A DNA stretch of 64,000 bases from JADJRG01 sp964474905 (lineage in GTDB: Bacteria; Myxococcota_A; Polyangia; Nannocystales; Nannocystaceae), in assembly GCA_964474905.1 (NCBI GenBank), contig CAYYUP010000013.1:1-64000 (forward strand), in the 5' to 3' direction. Positions 8,817 through 16,969 of this stretch are shown in pieces. Made by a program: the position numbers and the translations under genes. The notes beneath the pieces were generated by a model. It saw nothing but the letters and a program-made list of their open reading frames with translations. It did not search any database and had not been told where the DNA came from. The number at the start of each line of letters is the position of its first letter. The first letter of the stretch is position 1.

Positions 8817-9707
8817 ATGCATTTCAATTTTTTCAAACTACAAACGCTTCTGCTGCCGTTCGCGGTAGCGACGATGATGACCACCGCCTGCACTGACGGC
8901 AGCGGAGATTCCGACGCGGACTCCGATACCAACCCGACGACCACGGCGACTGCGACCGACTCCAGCTCCAGCTCCGGCTCCGGCAGCGAGACCGAAGCGG
9001 CGATGGGCGCCTGCATGACCTACTGCTCGCAGGCGATGGCCAACTGCACCGGCGCCAATGCGGTCTACGGCGACATGGATCAGTGCATGAGCACCTGCGC
9101 GGCGCTGCCTGAGGGCAACGAAGGCGATGTGGATGGCGACAGTGCCTGGTGCCGCGCCTACCACGCTGGAGATCCGGCGATGGGCGACCCCGACACCCAC
9201 TGCCAACACGCTTCCGCCAACGGCGGCGGTGCCTGCGGTTCGTACTGCGAGGCCTACTGCGACCAAACGATGGCCAACTGCAGCGCGGCCAACGAGATCT
9301 ACAGCTCGGCCGACGAGTGCATGTCCGCCTGCGCGGCCTTCCCCACCGATGGCGCCTTCAATGCGACGGACGGCAACAGCGTCCAGTGTCGCACCTACCA
9401 CGCCAGCTTCCCGTCCGCCGGCGATGCCGACACTCACTGCCAGCACGCCTCCCAGAACGGCGGCGGCGCCTGTGGTGAACTCTGCCAGGGCTATTGCTCG
9501 CAGGCGATGGCCAACTGCGGTGACCTCTACGCTGATGAGGCCGCGTGCATGACCGCCTGCGCCGCTTTCCCCGCTGACGGAGCCTGGAACGACAAGGGCG
9601 GCGACTCTGTGCAATGCCGCACCTATCACGCCAGCTTCCCAGCAGCGGCCGACGCCGCCACCCACTGTGCACATGCCGCAGCCGACGGCGGTGGTGTCTG
9701 TCAGTAG
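8817..9707 (+). CDS. lipoprotein with three 8-Cys repeats
   Basis: The 296-residue protein has lipobox TTACTD near residue 25 and an Asp/Thr/Ser linker. Three tandem repeats of about 75-80 residues start near residues 65, 143 and 221. Each has the pattern C-x3-C-x3-MANC, C-M-x2-C-A, a C-R-x-YHA motif, then H-C-x-HA and GGG-x-C. The eight Cys per repeat suggest four disulfides, and the conserved His residues could bind metal. I do not recognise a named family. A strong intrinsic terminator follows at 9756-9807. The 5' side is a 285-bp gap with no gene and no clear promoter. Confidence 0.75.
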   Translation: MHFNFFKLQTLLLPFAVATMMTTACTDGSGDSDADSDTNPTTTATATDSSSSSGSGSETEAAMGACMTYCSQAMANCTGANAVYGDMDQCMSTCAALPEGNEGDVDGDSAWCRAYHAGDPAMGDPDTHCQHASANGGGACGSYCEAYCDQTMANCSAANEIYSSADECMSACAAFPTDGAFNATDGNSVQCRTYHASFPSAGDADTHCQHASQNGGGACGELCQGYCSQAMANCGDLYADEAACMTACAAFPADGAWNDKGGDSVQCRTYHASFPAAADAATHCAHAAADGGGVCQ

Positions 9708-9755
9708 TCTAAGGGCTCAATAGGCCCCGTGAGCCGATACCGGCTCGCACTTGGC

Positions 9756-9807
9756 GGCGACGCGCGCGGGATTCTTTCGAGTCCCGCGCCCGTCGCCGCA
9801 CCTTTTT
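9756..9807 (+). terminator. intrinsic terminator after the 8-Cys lipoprotein gene
   Basis: Arms 9756-9774 and 9779-9797 pair over 19 positions with one mismatch and one G-U pair, with a 4-nt loop (TTTC is part of the apex). A run of five T follows at 9803-9807. Confidence 0.85.
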
Positions 9808-9847
9808 CTAACTGGGCACTTCTGGCGCTATTCAGCAAGACCGGCGA

Positions 9848-10687
9848 TCAGGGATCGCAGCCCGCCTCGTCATCGCCGTCTGGGCAATCATCGGCTCCAT
9901 CACACTGCCAATCTGCGGGGATCTCATCACCGGATTTACAGACAAAGACCGGGCATTCGGACTCGTCCGAGCCGTCCATGCAGTCGTCCGCGAGGTCGCA
10001 AAGCCAGGTGTCGGGGATCTCCTCCCCTGAGCCACAGGTGAAGGGCTTCGCGCCCTGGCAAATGTACTCAGATTCGGCCTTCGCCGAGGTCACGGCCGGA
10101 GGGCAATCGACGGCATCGAGAAAGCCAAAATAACAGCTGTCGAGCAGATCTGGATCGTCACACCCAAGCGATTCGATGCAGGCGCTAAACTCCGCAACAA
10201 CCGGCTTTAGGCACTCGAGATAGGGCTCCATGTCGGGCACTTCGGCGTAGATATCACAGCGGCAAGCGCCGTCGGCAGGATCGATGCCCTTGCTGCTGAG
10301 GCACTGCTCGAGGCTCGGGTAAAGACCTGCCTGGACCTCGCACTCGCAATCGCCGACAAGCCCGTCCGCCAACGAACCTTCGACCTCGAGACAGAGCGCC
10401 AAGAGTTCAGGATCCGCCCCCCCCGTGCTACCCGTGCTGCCCGTGCTACCCGTGCTGCCCGTGCTGCCCGTGCTACCCGTGCTGCCCGTGCTGCCCGTGC
10501 TGCCCGTGCTGCCCGTGCTGCCCGTGCTGCCTGTGCTGCCCGTGCTGCCCGTGCTACCCGTGCCGCTCGTGCTGGTGTTGGAAGCCGTGTCGGAAACGGA
10601 GCCCGCCGAGTCGTCGCCATTGCAGGCCGTCGGCAGGACCGCGAGGGCGACGGCGACGACTCCCTGTCGTATCGATGTCTTCGTCAT
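9848..10687 (-). CDS. lipoprotein with GST-repeat linker and two LDL-receptor class A-like repeats
   Basis: The 279-residue protein has lipobox LPTACNG (Cys22). A (GST)n linker spans about residues 40-90, and a Cys-rich middle domain carries C-x-C and DIYAEVPDMEPYLECL segments. Two C-terminal LDLa-like repeats follow. Each has the calcium-site pattern W-x-C-D-x2-DDC-x-DG-S/D-DE-x2-C. Both have Glu (GEEIP, GDEIP) where animal LDLa modules have the Cys of CIP, so one disulfide is missing. LDLa repeats bind calcium and proteins in animals; in bacteria they are uncommon. A role in surface binding is inferred. Confidence 0.78.
   Translation of the reverse strand: MTKTSIRQGVVAVALAVLPTACNGDDSAGSVSDTASNTSTSGTGSTGSTGSTGSTGSTGSTGSTGSTGSTGSTGSTGSTGSTGSTGSTGGADPELLALCLEVEGSLADGLVGDCECEVQAGLYPSLEQCLSSKGIDPADGACRCDIYAEVPDMEPYLECLKPVVAEFSACIESLGCDDPDLLDSCYFGFLDAVDCPPAVTSAKAESEYICQGAKPFTCGSGEEIPDTWLCDLADDCMDGSDESECPVFVCKSGDEIPADWQCDGADDCPDGDDEAGCDP
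10422..10577. repeat. 9-bp tandem repeat coding for (GST)n
   Basis: About 16 copies of CCCGTGCTG/A within the lipoprotein gene at 9848-10687. The near-identical units keep the reading frame when copy number changes. Confidence 0.9.
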
Positions 10688-10793
10688 GCCGGGCAGTCTA
10701 CGCCCTCCGCCCCCTTGCCGTCGCCACTCGCGAAGCCCTCAGCAAAGACACCAAGAGGCTAGGAAAAGGCCCCGATCGCGGTAGGATGCGCCG

Positions 10794-12845
10794 GTGTTCT
10801 CCTCTGGCCGACACACTCACCTGGGGCCCCGCAACGCCCTGGTTCTCTCCCTCTCCCTGGTGCTAAGCCTCGCCTGTCACCCGTCCACGGCGACCTCGCG
10901 TGCACCCGCCCCGGACAACGCGGCTGCCGAGCGACCTCGGGCTGGCGCCAACATCGAAGCCGACACAACTACCGACACAACTGCCGACGGAACTGCCGAC
11001 GCCGATCCTGCAGCCGCACACGCGGCTTTCATCGCCGGCGCCTACGACAAGCGCGAGGTCCAGATCCCGATGCGCGACGGGGTCCACCTTTTTACGACGA
11101 TCTACACGCCCAAAAATCTGACCTCCGGCAAGGCCAACCCCCAACCGATACTGCTGCTCCGCACGCCCTATTCGGTGAAGCCCTACGGCGCCGAGCTACC
11201 AAAACAGCTAGGCCCGAGCGCCGCCCTCGCCCGCGATCTGTACATATTTGTCTACCAAGATGTACGGGGTCGATTCATGTCCGAGGGCGAGTTTGTCAAC
11301 ATGCGCCCGCATCGGCCCAAGAAAAACAGCCAGGCCGATACCGATGAGAGCAGCGACACCTACGACACCATCGAGTGGTTGATCGCCAACATCGAGGGTC
11401 ATAACGGCCGCGTTGGTCAATGGGGGATCTCCTACCCGGGCTTTTACGCCGCTGCGGGCATGATCGATCACCACCCCGCCCTGGTCGCGGTCTCTCCCCA
11501 GGCGCCGATCGCCGACTGGTACTTCGACGACTTCTTCCACCACGGGGCCTTCTTCCTGCCCCACTTTTTTAATTTTTTCGTGAACTTCGGCCGCCCGCAG
11601 GAGCGCCCCGCAAAGGCCTGGGGCGAGCGCTTTGACCACGGCACGGCCGACGGCTACGCCTTCTTCACCGCCCTGGGCTCGCTCGCCAATATCGATCGTC
11701 TGTACTTTAAGGGCGAAGTGGCTTTTTGGCGTGAACTCGTCGCCCACCCGACCTACGACACGTTCTGGCAGGCGCGCAACATCCTCCCGCACCTGCGCGG
11801 GGTCGCTCCGGCGGTGATGGTCGTCGGCGGCTGGTACGACGCCGAAGACCTCTACGGCCCGCTCAACATTTACCGCTCGATCGAACGACAAAATCCGGGG
11901 GTCGCGAACCACCTGGTTGTGGGGCCATGGCAGCACGGCGGCTGGGCACGCACCTCCGGCGATCACCTCGGCAACATCAGCTTCGGTGCCCCCACCTCCA
12001 AGCATTACCAAGAACACATCGAGCGTACTTTTTTCGATCATTATCTCCGCGGCGAACTCGGAGCTGCGTCGCCGCTCGCGGAGGCCACCGTCTTTGATAC
12101 CGGCACCAACAACTGGCAGCAGTTCGCCCTCTGGCCGCCTGCGACCACCGAGGAGCACGCTTTTTTCCTGCGCGCGCAGGGCGGGCTTGACCTCGACCAA
12201 GCGCCCGGCGCAGGCGCAGGTGCCGACAGTTTTATCAGCGATCCTGCACGCCCAGTTCCCTCCTCAGAGGATGTCGATATTGGCATGCCCCGTGAGTACA
12301 TGACCGACGACCAACGCTACACCGCTCGTCGCCCCGATGTATTGGTCTATCAAAGCGAGCCTCTGAGCGCCGATCTGACGCTCGCCGGGCCGATCACCGC
12401 CGACCTCTGGGTGGCGACCAGCGAGCGCGATGCCGACTGGGTTGTCAAGGTGATCGATGTCTACCCCGACACCGAAAAGGACGAGGCGCATCCCCACCTG
12501 CGTCCCGGAAAACATATGTCCGGGTACCAACGCATGATTCGCTCCGAGGTGCTCCGCGGCCGCTACCGCGACGGTGCCTACGACGCGCCACGGCCCTTTG
12601 CTCCCAAGCGCGCGACCCAGGTCCGGGTGCCAATGCAAGACGTACTGCACACTTTTAAGGCCGGCCATCGACTCATGATTCAAATCCATTCGACCTGGTT
12701 TCCCATGGTCGATAAAAACCCGCAGCGTTGGGTACAAAACATCTTCACGGCCACCGACGGCGACTTTAAGGCGGCCAAACACACCGTTTTTCATGACGCC
12801 CGACACCCGAGCAAACTCACCATTGGCGTGCTCACGAGCCCTTAA
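10794..12845 (+). CDS. CocE/NonD-type alpha/beta hydrolase (X-Pro dipeptidyl-peptidase S15 family), lipoprotein
   Basis: The 683-residue protein has lipobox LSLACHP near residue 28 and an acidic Thr-rich linker. Next is a CocE/S15 catalytic domain with the oxyanion and nucleophile region GQWGISYPG (Ser213), Asp349 in GGWYDAED and His381 in GPWQHGGW. The C-terminal jelly-roll (XPD_C) carries DLTLAGPITADLWVATSERDADWVVKV and FKAGHRLMIQIHS. Family members hydrolyse esters, acyl amides or Xaa-Pro peptides; the substrate here is unknown. The start is GTG at 10794. TAGGAT at 10782-10787 sits only 6 nt before it, a leaderless-like arrangement. Confidence 0.88.
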   Translation: MFSSGRHTHLGPRNALVLSLSLVLSLACHPSTATSRAPAPDNAAAERPRAGANIEADTTTDTTADGTADADPAAAHAAFIAGAYDKREVQIPMRDGVHLFTTIYTPKNLTSGKANPQPILLLRTPYSVKPYGAELPKQLGPSAALARDLYIFVYQDVRGRFMSEGEFVNMRPHRPKKNSQADTDESSDTYDTIEWLIANIEGHNGRVGQWGISYPGFYAAAGMIDHHPALVAVSPQAPIADWYFDDFFHHGAFFLPHFFNFFVNFGRPQERPAKAWGERFDHGTADGYAFFTALGSLANIDRLYFKGEVAFWRELVAHPTYDTFWQARNILPHLRGVAPAVMVVGGWYDAEDLYGPLNIYRSIERQNPGVANHLVVGPWQHGGWARTSGDHLGNISFGAPTSKHYQEHIERTFFDHYLRGELGAASPLAEATVFDTGTNNWQQFALWPPATTEEHAFFLRAQGGLDLDQAPGAGAGADSFISDPARPVPSSEDVDIGMPREYMTDDQRYTARRPDVLVYQSEPLSADLTLAGPITADLWVATSERDADWVVKVIDVYPDTEKDEAHPHLRPGKHMSGYQRMIRSEVLRGRYRDGAYDAPRPFAPKRATQVRVPMQDVLHTFKAGHRLMIQIHSTWFPMVDKNPQRWVQNIFTATDGDFKAAKHTVFHDARHPSKLTIGVLTSP

Positions 12846-12874
12846 TGTAAATTCTTGATCTTCCGCTGCAAGTA

Positions 12875-12975
12875 GGCCGATGCACGCCGCCCTCTAAAAA
12901 TTACACATCAATAGATAAGCATCGGCACCAGAAGCGCCGCTCCCCGGGCCAAGGCCACAAGCACTGACCAGAGCA
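12875..12975 (-). pseudogene. displaced fragment of the cydB 3' end
   Basis: This 101-bp stretch aligns without gaps to 13597-13697, the last part of cydB, with 91 of 101 positions identical by eye. In the cydB frame it reads LWSVLVALARGAALLVPMLIY, then TGA, then CVIFRGRRASA. The intact cydB has LF in place of the stop and Cys. It is therefore a non-coding remnant. Together the two copies form direct repeats around the DUF302 lipoprotein gene. Confidence 0.85.
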
Positions 12976-13008
12976 GGAGTTTTTCCTGCGGGTCTGATAC
13001 AAGGTTCT

Positions 13009-13479
13009 ATGCGCTCGCAGACCCTCGTCCTCGCCCTCTCCTTTGCCCTTTCCTTCGCCTTCGCCGTCGCCTGCGACACACCCGAGGAGGAGGCGCCCGA
13101 TCCCGGCCTTGTGATCGTCGACAGCGATCAGTCGGTCGCGACGACGGTCGAGCGCCTCAGCGCCGACATCGAGGCCAAAGGTCTGAAGATCGTGGTCGTC
13201 ATCGACCACGCGGCCAATGCCTCCAGCGCGGGCCTCGAACTCCCGCCGACCCAGGTCATCATTTTCGGCAAGCCCGAAGTCGGGACCCAGCTGATGCAGG
13301 CGAAACGAACCATCGCCATCGACCTCCCACAGAAGATGCTCGTCTGGGAGGAGGATGGCCACACCAAAATCGCCTTCAATGACCCGAAGTGGCTCTTGGC
13401 CCGCCACGGCGCCGAGGTTTCTCCGGAGGTACCGACGAATATCCGCGACCTCCTCGACAGCCTGGCGACTGGCGGCTAG
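13009..13479 (+). CDS. DUF302 domain lipoprotein
   Basis: The 156-residue protein has signal and lipobox AVACDT (Cys22) and a DUF302 domain covering most of the rest. Matching features are SVATTVERLSADIEAKGLKIV, DHAANASSAGLELPPTQVIIFG, and LMQAKRTIAIDLPQKMLVWE plus NDP-x-WLLARHG. DUF302 proteins are small proteins of unknown function, often in envelope or redox contexts. Asp directly after the lipid Cys would favour inner-membrane retention under the E. coli rule; myxobacterial sorting may differ. The gene lies between two copies of the cydB 3' end and may have been inserted there. Confidence 0.85.
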   Translation: MRSQTLVLALSFALSFAFAVACDTPEEEAPDPGLVIVDSDQSVATTVERLSADIEAKGLKIVVVIDHAANASSAGLELPPTQVIIFGKPEVGTQLMQAKRTIAIDLPQKMLVWEEDGHTKIAFNDPKWLLARHGAEVSPEVPTNIRDLLDSLATGG

Positions 13480-13560
13480 GTTTGGCGCCGCGACAAGGGC
13501 AAAGGACCATGGTCGCCGCACACGTGCCGGTCGGGACCTTCCCGGTCGAGCGCAACGGTT

Positions 13561-14601
13561 TTAAGGACAAGGGGGGCCCGCATCGGCTTGTCCAGAGGCC
13601 GATGCACGCCGTCCTTTAAAAATTACAAATAGATAGATCAACATCGGCACCAGAAGCACCGCGCCCAGGGCCAAGGCCACAAGCACTGACCAGAGCACGC
13701 CCGCCGGCGCAGCCTCACCGGCGATCGTATAGTCGGGGAAGGCTATATAGGGGTACTGGGCAAAGGCCCAACCCGCGACGATCAGCGCGCCCTGAGCCAT
13801 CGCCGCTAGCTTCGCCAGACGATCCCGACAGCGCGCCAGCGCGACCAAGGTGGTCAAGGCCGCGGTGCCCGTCATCAGGTGTAACGGCAGCGCCCAGGCC
13901 GAATCGCGCAGACCCTCGCGGATCTCCGGCGCTCCTCCGGCGGCCGCGAGATAGGCGACAAGCGCGACGACCCCCAAGAGCACACCCGAAACCTGGGCCC
14001 GCCGGCGAAACATCGCCCTTAGCTCGGCATCCTCCGCCTCGTCCACGAGGTACACCGCGGCAATGTAGGCAAAGAGAACCAAGGTAAAGAGCCCGACCGC
14101 AAAGGGATAGGGGGCCAGCCATTCGGAGAAAAAGTCGGTGCGAACAAGACCCGTCTGCGGATCGCGATCGAAGCCCTCACTTACCGCCCCAAGTGTGATG
14201 CCAAGGGCCAGAGGCGTGAGCAGGCTGGTGATCGCGAAAACCCGACCAAAGCGGCGAGCACCAGCCCCTGGCTGCGGATCGTAGGCGCGAAAGGTAAAGG
14301 CCGATCCGCGGAGAACAACGCCGATCAACATCAATGTCAGGGGCACATGCAGGGCGGTGGTGATCGCCGCAAAGGCCCCCGGAAAACCGACGAATAGCAG
14401 CACGATCACCAGGATCAACCACACGTGGTTCGCCTCCCAGATCGGTGCGATCGCGCCGGCGATCAACGACCGCTGGTCCTCCGCCCGGGGCCCGCGCGCC
14501 AGGAGATCCCAGACACCTCCACCGAAGTCCGCCCCCGCGCTCAACGTATAGAGAATGAGGGCAACCGCAATCACCCCGGCGAGCAGCAGATCAGGCGTCA
14601 T
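13561..14601 (-). CDS. cydB: cytochrome bd ubiquinol oxidase subunit II
   Basis: The 346-residue membrane protein has the CydB N-terminal signature LYTLSAGADFGGGVWDLLARG and GAIAPIWEANHVWLILVIVLLFVGFPGAFA. At least eight hydrophobic segments follow, ending in LIYLFVIFKGRR. With CydA it forms the bd oxidase, which reduces O2 to water with quinol and does not pump protons. The ATG at 14601 overlaps the end of cydA by 11 bp, so the two genes are translated together. The last 101 bp before the variable tail are duplicated at 12875-12975. Confidence 0.95.
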   Translation of the reverse strand: MTPDLLLAGVIAVALILYTLSAGADFGGGVWDLLARGPRAEDQRSLIAGAIAPIWEANHVWLILVIVLLFVGFPGAFAAITTALHVPLTLMLIGVVLRGSAFTFRAYDPQPGAGARRFGRVFAITSLLTPLALGITLGAVSEGFDRDPQTGLVRTDFFSEWLAPYPFAVGLFTLVLFAYIAAVYLVDEAEDAELRAMFRRRAQVSGVLLGVVALVAYLAAAGGAPEIREGLRDSAWALPLHLMTGTAALTTLVALARCRDRLAKLAAMAQGALIVAGWAFAQYPYIAFPDYTIAGEAAPAGVLWSVLVALALGAVLLVPMLIYLFVIFKGRRASASGQADAGPPCP

Positions 14602-15931
14602 GCCGGGCCTCCTGGGTCGCATCAACGACATCTGGCCCAGGCTCCGCCGCAAAGACTTGGCGCCGAAGGAGAACAACCACAACGACCCCCAGTACTCCGT
14701 AGAGCAGCAAAAATGCCGAGAATGGCACGAGCAAACCGGGCATCGGCGTGAGCGCGTCAGCGGTTCGCATGACCCCGTAGATCACCCAGGGTTGACGCCC
14801 CACCTCGGTCACCGTCCAACCCGCTTCGATCGCGATCATGCCCAGAGGTGCAGCCAAAACCAGAGCTCGGAGGAGACGCGGCTGATCCGCCAAGGAGCGA
14901 CCGCGCAGACGTTGAACCCCCGCGATGCCAGCCAAGAGCATCATCAAGCTGCCGCAAGCCACCATGATTTGGAAAGCGATGTGGGTGATCGCGATCGGCG
15001 GCCGCTCGTCCTTGGGAAAACTCTTGATACCCCGGATCTCCGCATTTGCATCGTGGGTCGCGAGCAGCGAGAGCGCGTAGGGAATCTCGATGGCGTAGCG
15101 AGTGACCTCGTCGTGCTCATCCGGGAGGCCGCCAATGCGCAGCGAGGCGCCGACCTCGTCCTCCCACTGCCCCTCCATCGCCGCTAACTTGAGCGGCTGC
15201 ATCTTCGCCACCTGCTGGGCGGCGATGTCACCGGTCACCGGCGAGAGGAATGCTGCGACGCCGCCGACACTGAGTGCGATCGCCAGGGCCCGACGATGAA
15301 AGGAGCGCCTCGCCCCCCGCAGAAGCATCGCCGCGTGCACACCTGCGACTGCAAAGCCGACAGCAGCAAACGATGCCGTCAACATGTGCAAGCCCTCGAC
15401 CAGCGCCGCCGGGTTCCACATCGCCGCCCAGATGTCGACGCTGATGAGCTCGCCGCCCACCATGGTGTAACCGGTGGGCGTGTTCATCCAGCCGTTCGCG
15501 CAGACCACAAAGATGGCCGACGCCGAACCGCTGACAAGCACCATGATGCCCGCGCCAAGATGCGCCCTCGGGCTCACGCGATCCCAACCGTAAAGATAGA
15601 TGCCGAGGAAAATCGCTTCGAAAAAGAAGGCAAAACCCTCGAGCGAGAAGGGCATGCCGATGATCGGGCCGGCGTAGGCCATGAAGCCGGGCCAGAGCAG
15701 CCCAAGCTCAAAGGAGAGCACAGTGCCCGTAACAGCACCGACCGCAAACATGATCGCAGCCCCCCGACTCCAACGCTTGGCCAGCTCCAAGTACTCAGGG
15801 TCGTCACTCTTCTGGTAGAGACGCTCGGCGATCACCATCAACAACGGCATCGCCACGCCGATCACCGCAAAGATGATGTGAAACGCGAGGGAGAACGCCA
15901 TCTGGGCGCGAGCTACAAGCAGATCCGTCAG
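14591..15931 (-). CDS. cydA: cytochrome bd ubiquinol oxidase subunit I
   Basis: This is the quinol-oxidising subunit that holds hemes b558, b595 and d. Motifs include AFHIIFAVIG (the His ligand of heme b595 near the N-terminus), GTVLSFELGLLWPGF, EGFAFFFEAIFLGIYLYGWDRV, NGWMNTP, MEGQWE and GWTVTEVGRQPWVIYG. The Q-loop is short compared with E. coli CydA, as in the CIO-type branch; total length is 446 versus 522. The first in-frame ATG (15901) would remove conserved residues. The frame stays open upstream, reading TDLLVARAQMAF, which matches the family N-terminus. AGGAGG at 15944-15939 lies 7 nt before a CTG at 15931, so I take CTG as the start. Confidence 0.93.
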   Translation of the reverse strand: MTDLLVARAQMAFSLAFHIIFAVIGVAMPLLMVIAERLYQKSDDPEYLELAKRWSRGAAIMFAVGAVTGTVLSFELGLLWPGFMAYAGPIIGMPFSLEGFAFFFEAIFLGIYLYGWDRVSPRAHLGAGIMVLVSGSASAIFVVCANGWMNTPTGYTMVGGELISVDIWAAMWNPAALVEGLHMLTASFAAVGFAVAGVHAAMLLRGARRSFHRRALAIALSVGGVAAFLSPVTGDIAAQQVAKMQPLKLAAMEGQWEDEVGASLRIGGLPDEHDEVTRYAIEIPYALSLLATHDANAEIRGIKSFPKDERPPIAITHIAFQIMVACGSLMMLLAGIAGVQRLRGRSLADQPRLLRALVLAAPLGMIAIEAGWTVTEVGRQPWVIYGVMRTADALTPMPGLLVPFSAFLLLYGVLGVVVVVLLRRQVFAAEPGPDVVDATQEARHDA

Positions 15932-16047
15932 AGCATGACCTCCTGTGCGAGTCTACCCGCAGCGGCGCATGCAGGGCCCACATAGTTACAAATCACCGCT
16001 GGGCGAGAGAATTTTTTCGCCGCATTTCGGGTACACCACAGGTAATC

Positions 16048-16922
16048 TATCGCCTCGATGCCCGCGCGATCGAGCCGGCCAATGCTCAAACGTTCGATGT
16101 CGGGAACCTCTGCGAAGAGCTGCGGAGCTTCATCCTGGCGATACGAAGCGACCAGGAGGATGCGCAACCCCACGAGTTCGCGGGTCAATGCGGCGAGCAG
16201 GTCGAGGGTCTCTGCGCGCGCCCAATGGAGACCCTCGAGCACCAGCAGCAAGGGTCGATCCTGGCGACGAAGGAGACTCAAGATCGCCTGAAAAAGCCGC
16301 AGGTGTACGGCTCCAGCGTCGAGCTGGGGTGCCGAGGGCACCGATCGTCCCAGCAGGAGATCGATGTCGGGCACGCCCAAACGAAGCACGCTCGCCTCGA
16401 GATCGCTGAGCGAGCTAGAGATCACCAACCAGCGGAGGAGCGGCCGCCAAGCGCGGCGTGGGCGGCAGAGAGGCCGCGCCCGGCGGCCACAAGACCTCGA
16501 GAATCCGCTTCCACGAGGGGCGTTCGCGTCGCAGCCATTGCCTGAGCGTGCCGCCCTCCACGTACTCCAAAGCGATAAACGAGCCGCCCTCGTAATGGCC
16601 CACATCGTAGACCGAGACGACGTTCGGATGGGAGAGACGCGCCCTCGCCTGGGCCTCGGCGAGCAGCTGTTCTCGGAGATCCCGCTCGCCCGAATCTGTG
16701 TGCAGGAGCTTTAGCGCCACCAGACGATCAAGATCAGGATCGTAACCGAGATACACGACCCCCTATTCCGCCGACACCCAGGGGCTCTCGAACGATATAA
16801 CGGCCGATCCGCTCGCCCTCCTCGAGGATCTGCGGCAAACCTCCATGTTGCAGCGAAATTTCACCACCGCTCGAGAGGGTCGTCGCCATCTCCTCCTCTA
16901 TATGCTCACTCCCGCCTGCCAA
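16048..16922 (-). pseudogene. decayed Ser/Thr protein kinase fused to AAA ATPase
   Basis: Three minus-strand frames carry consecutive pieces of one gene. The first (to about 16770) reads GERIGRYIVREPLGVGGIG, the glycine loop. The second (16756 down) reads VVYLGYDPDLDRLVALKLLH, including the ATP-site Lys, and RLSHPNVVSVYDVG. A further shift restores AAGRGLSAAHAALGG. The third (about 16440 to 16048) carries an AAA-type segment, RPLLLVLEGLHWARAETLDLL. The first shift is one extra base in a G5 run. The catalytic loop (HRD) and DFG parts are missing altogether, so this is a deletion as well as frameshifts. It cannot be active. Myxobacteria carry many intact relatives. Confidence 0.85.
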
Positions 16923-16969
16923 GGCGGCACGAGTGTATCACCCCTCAATTACGCAGGATCCGGCCATCT

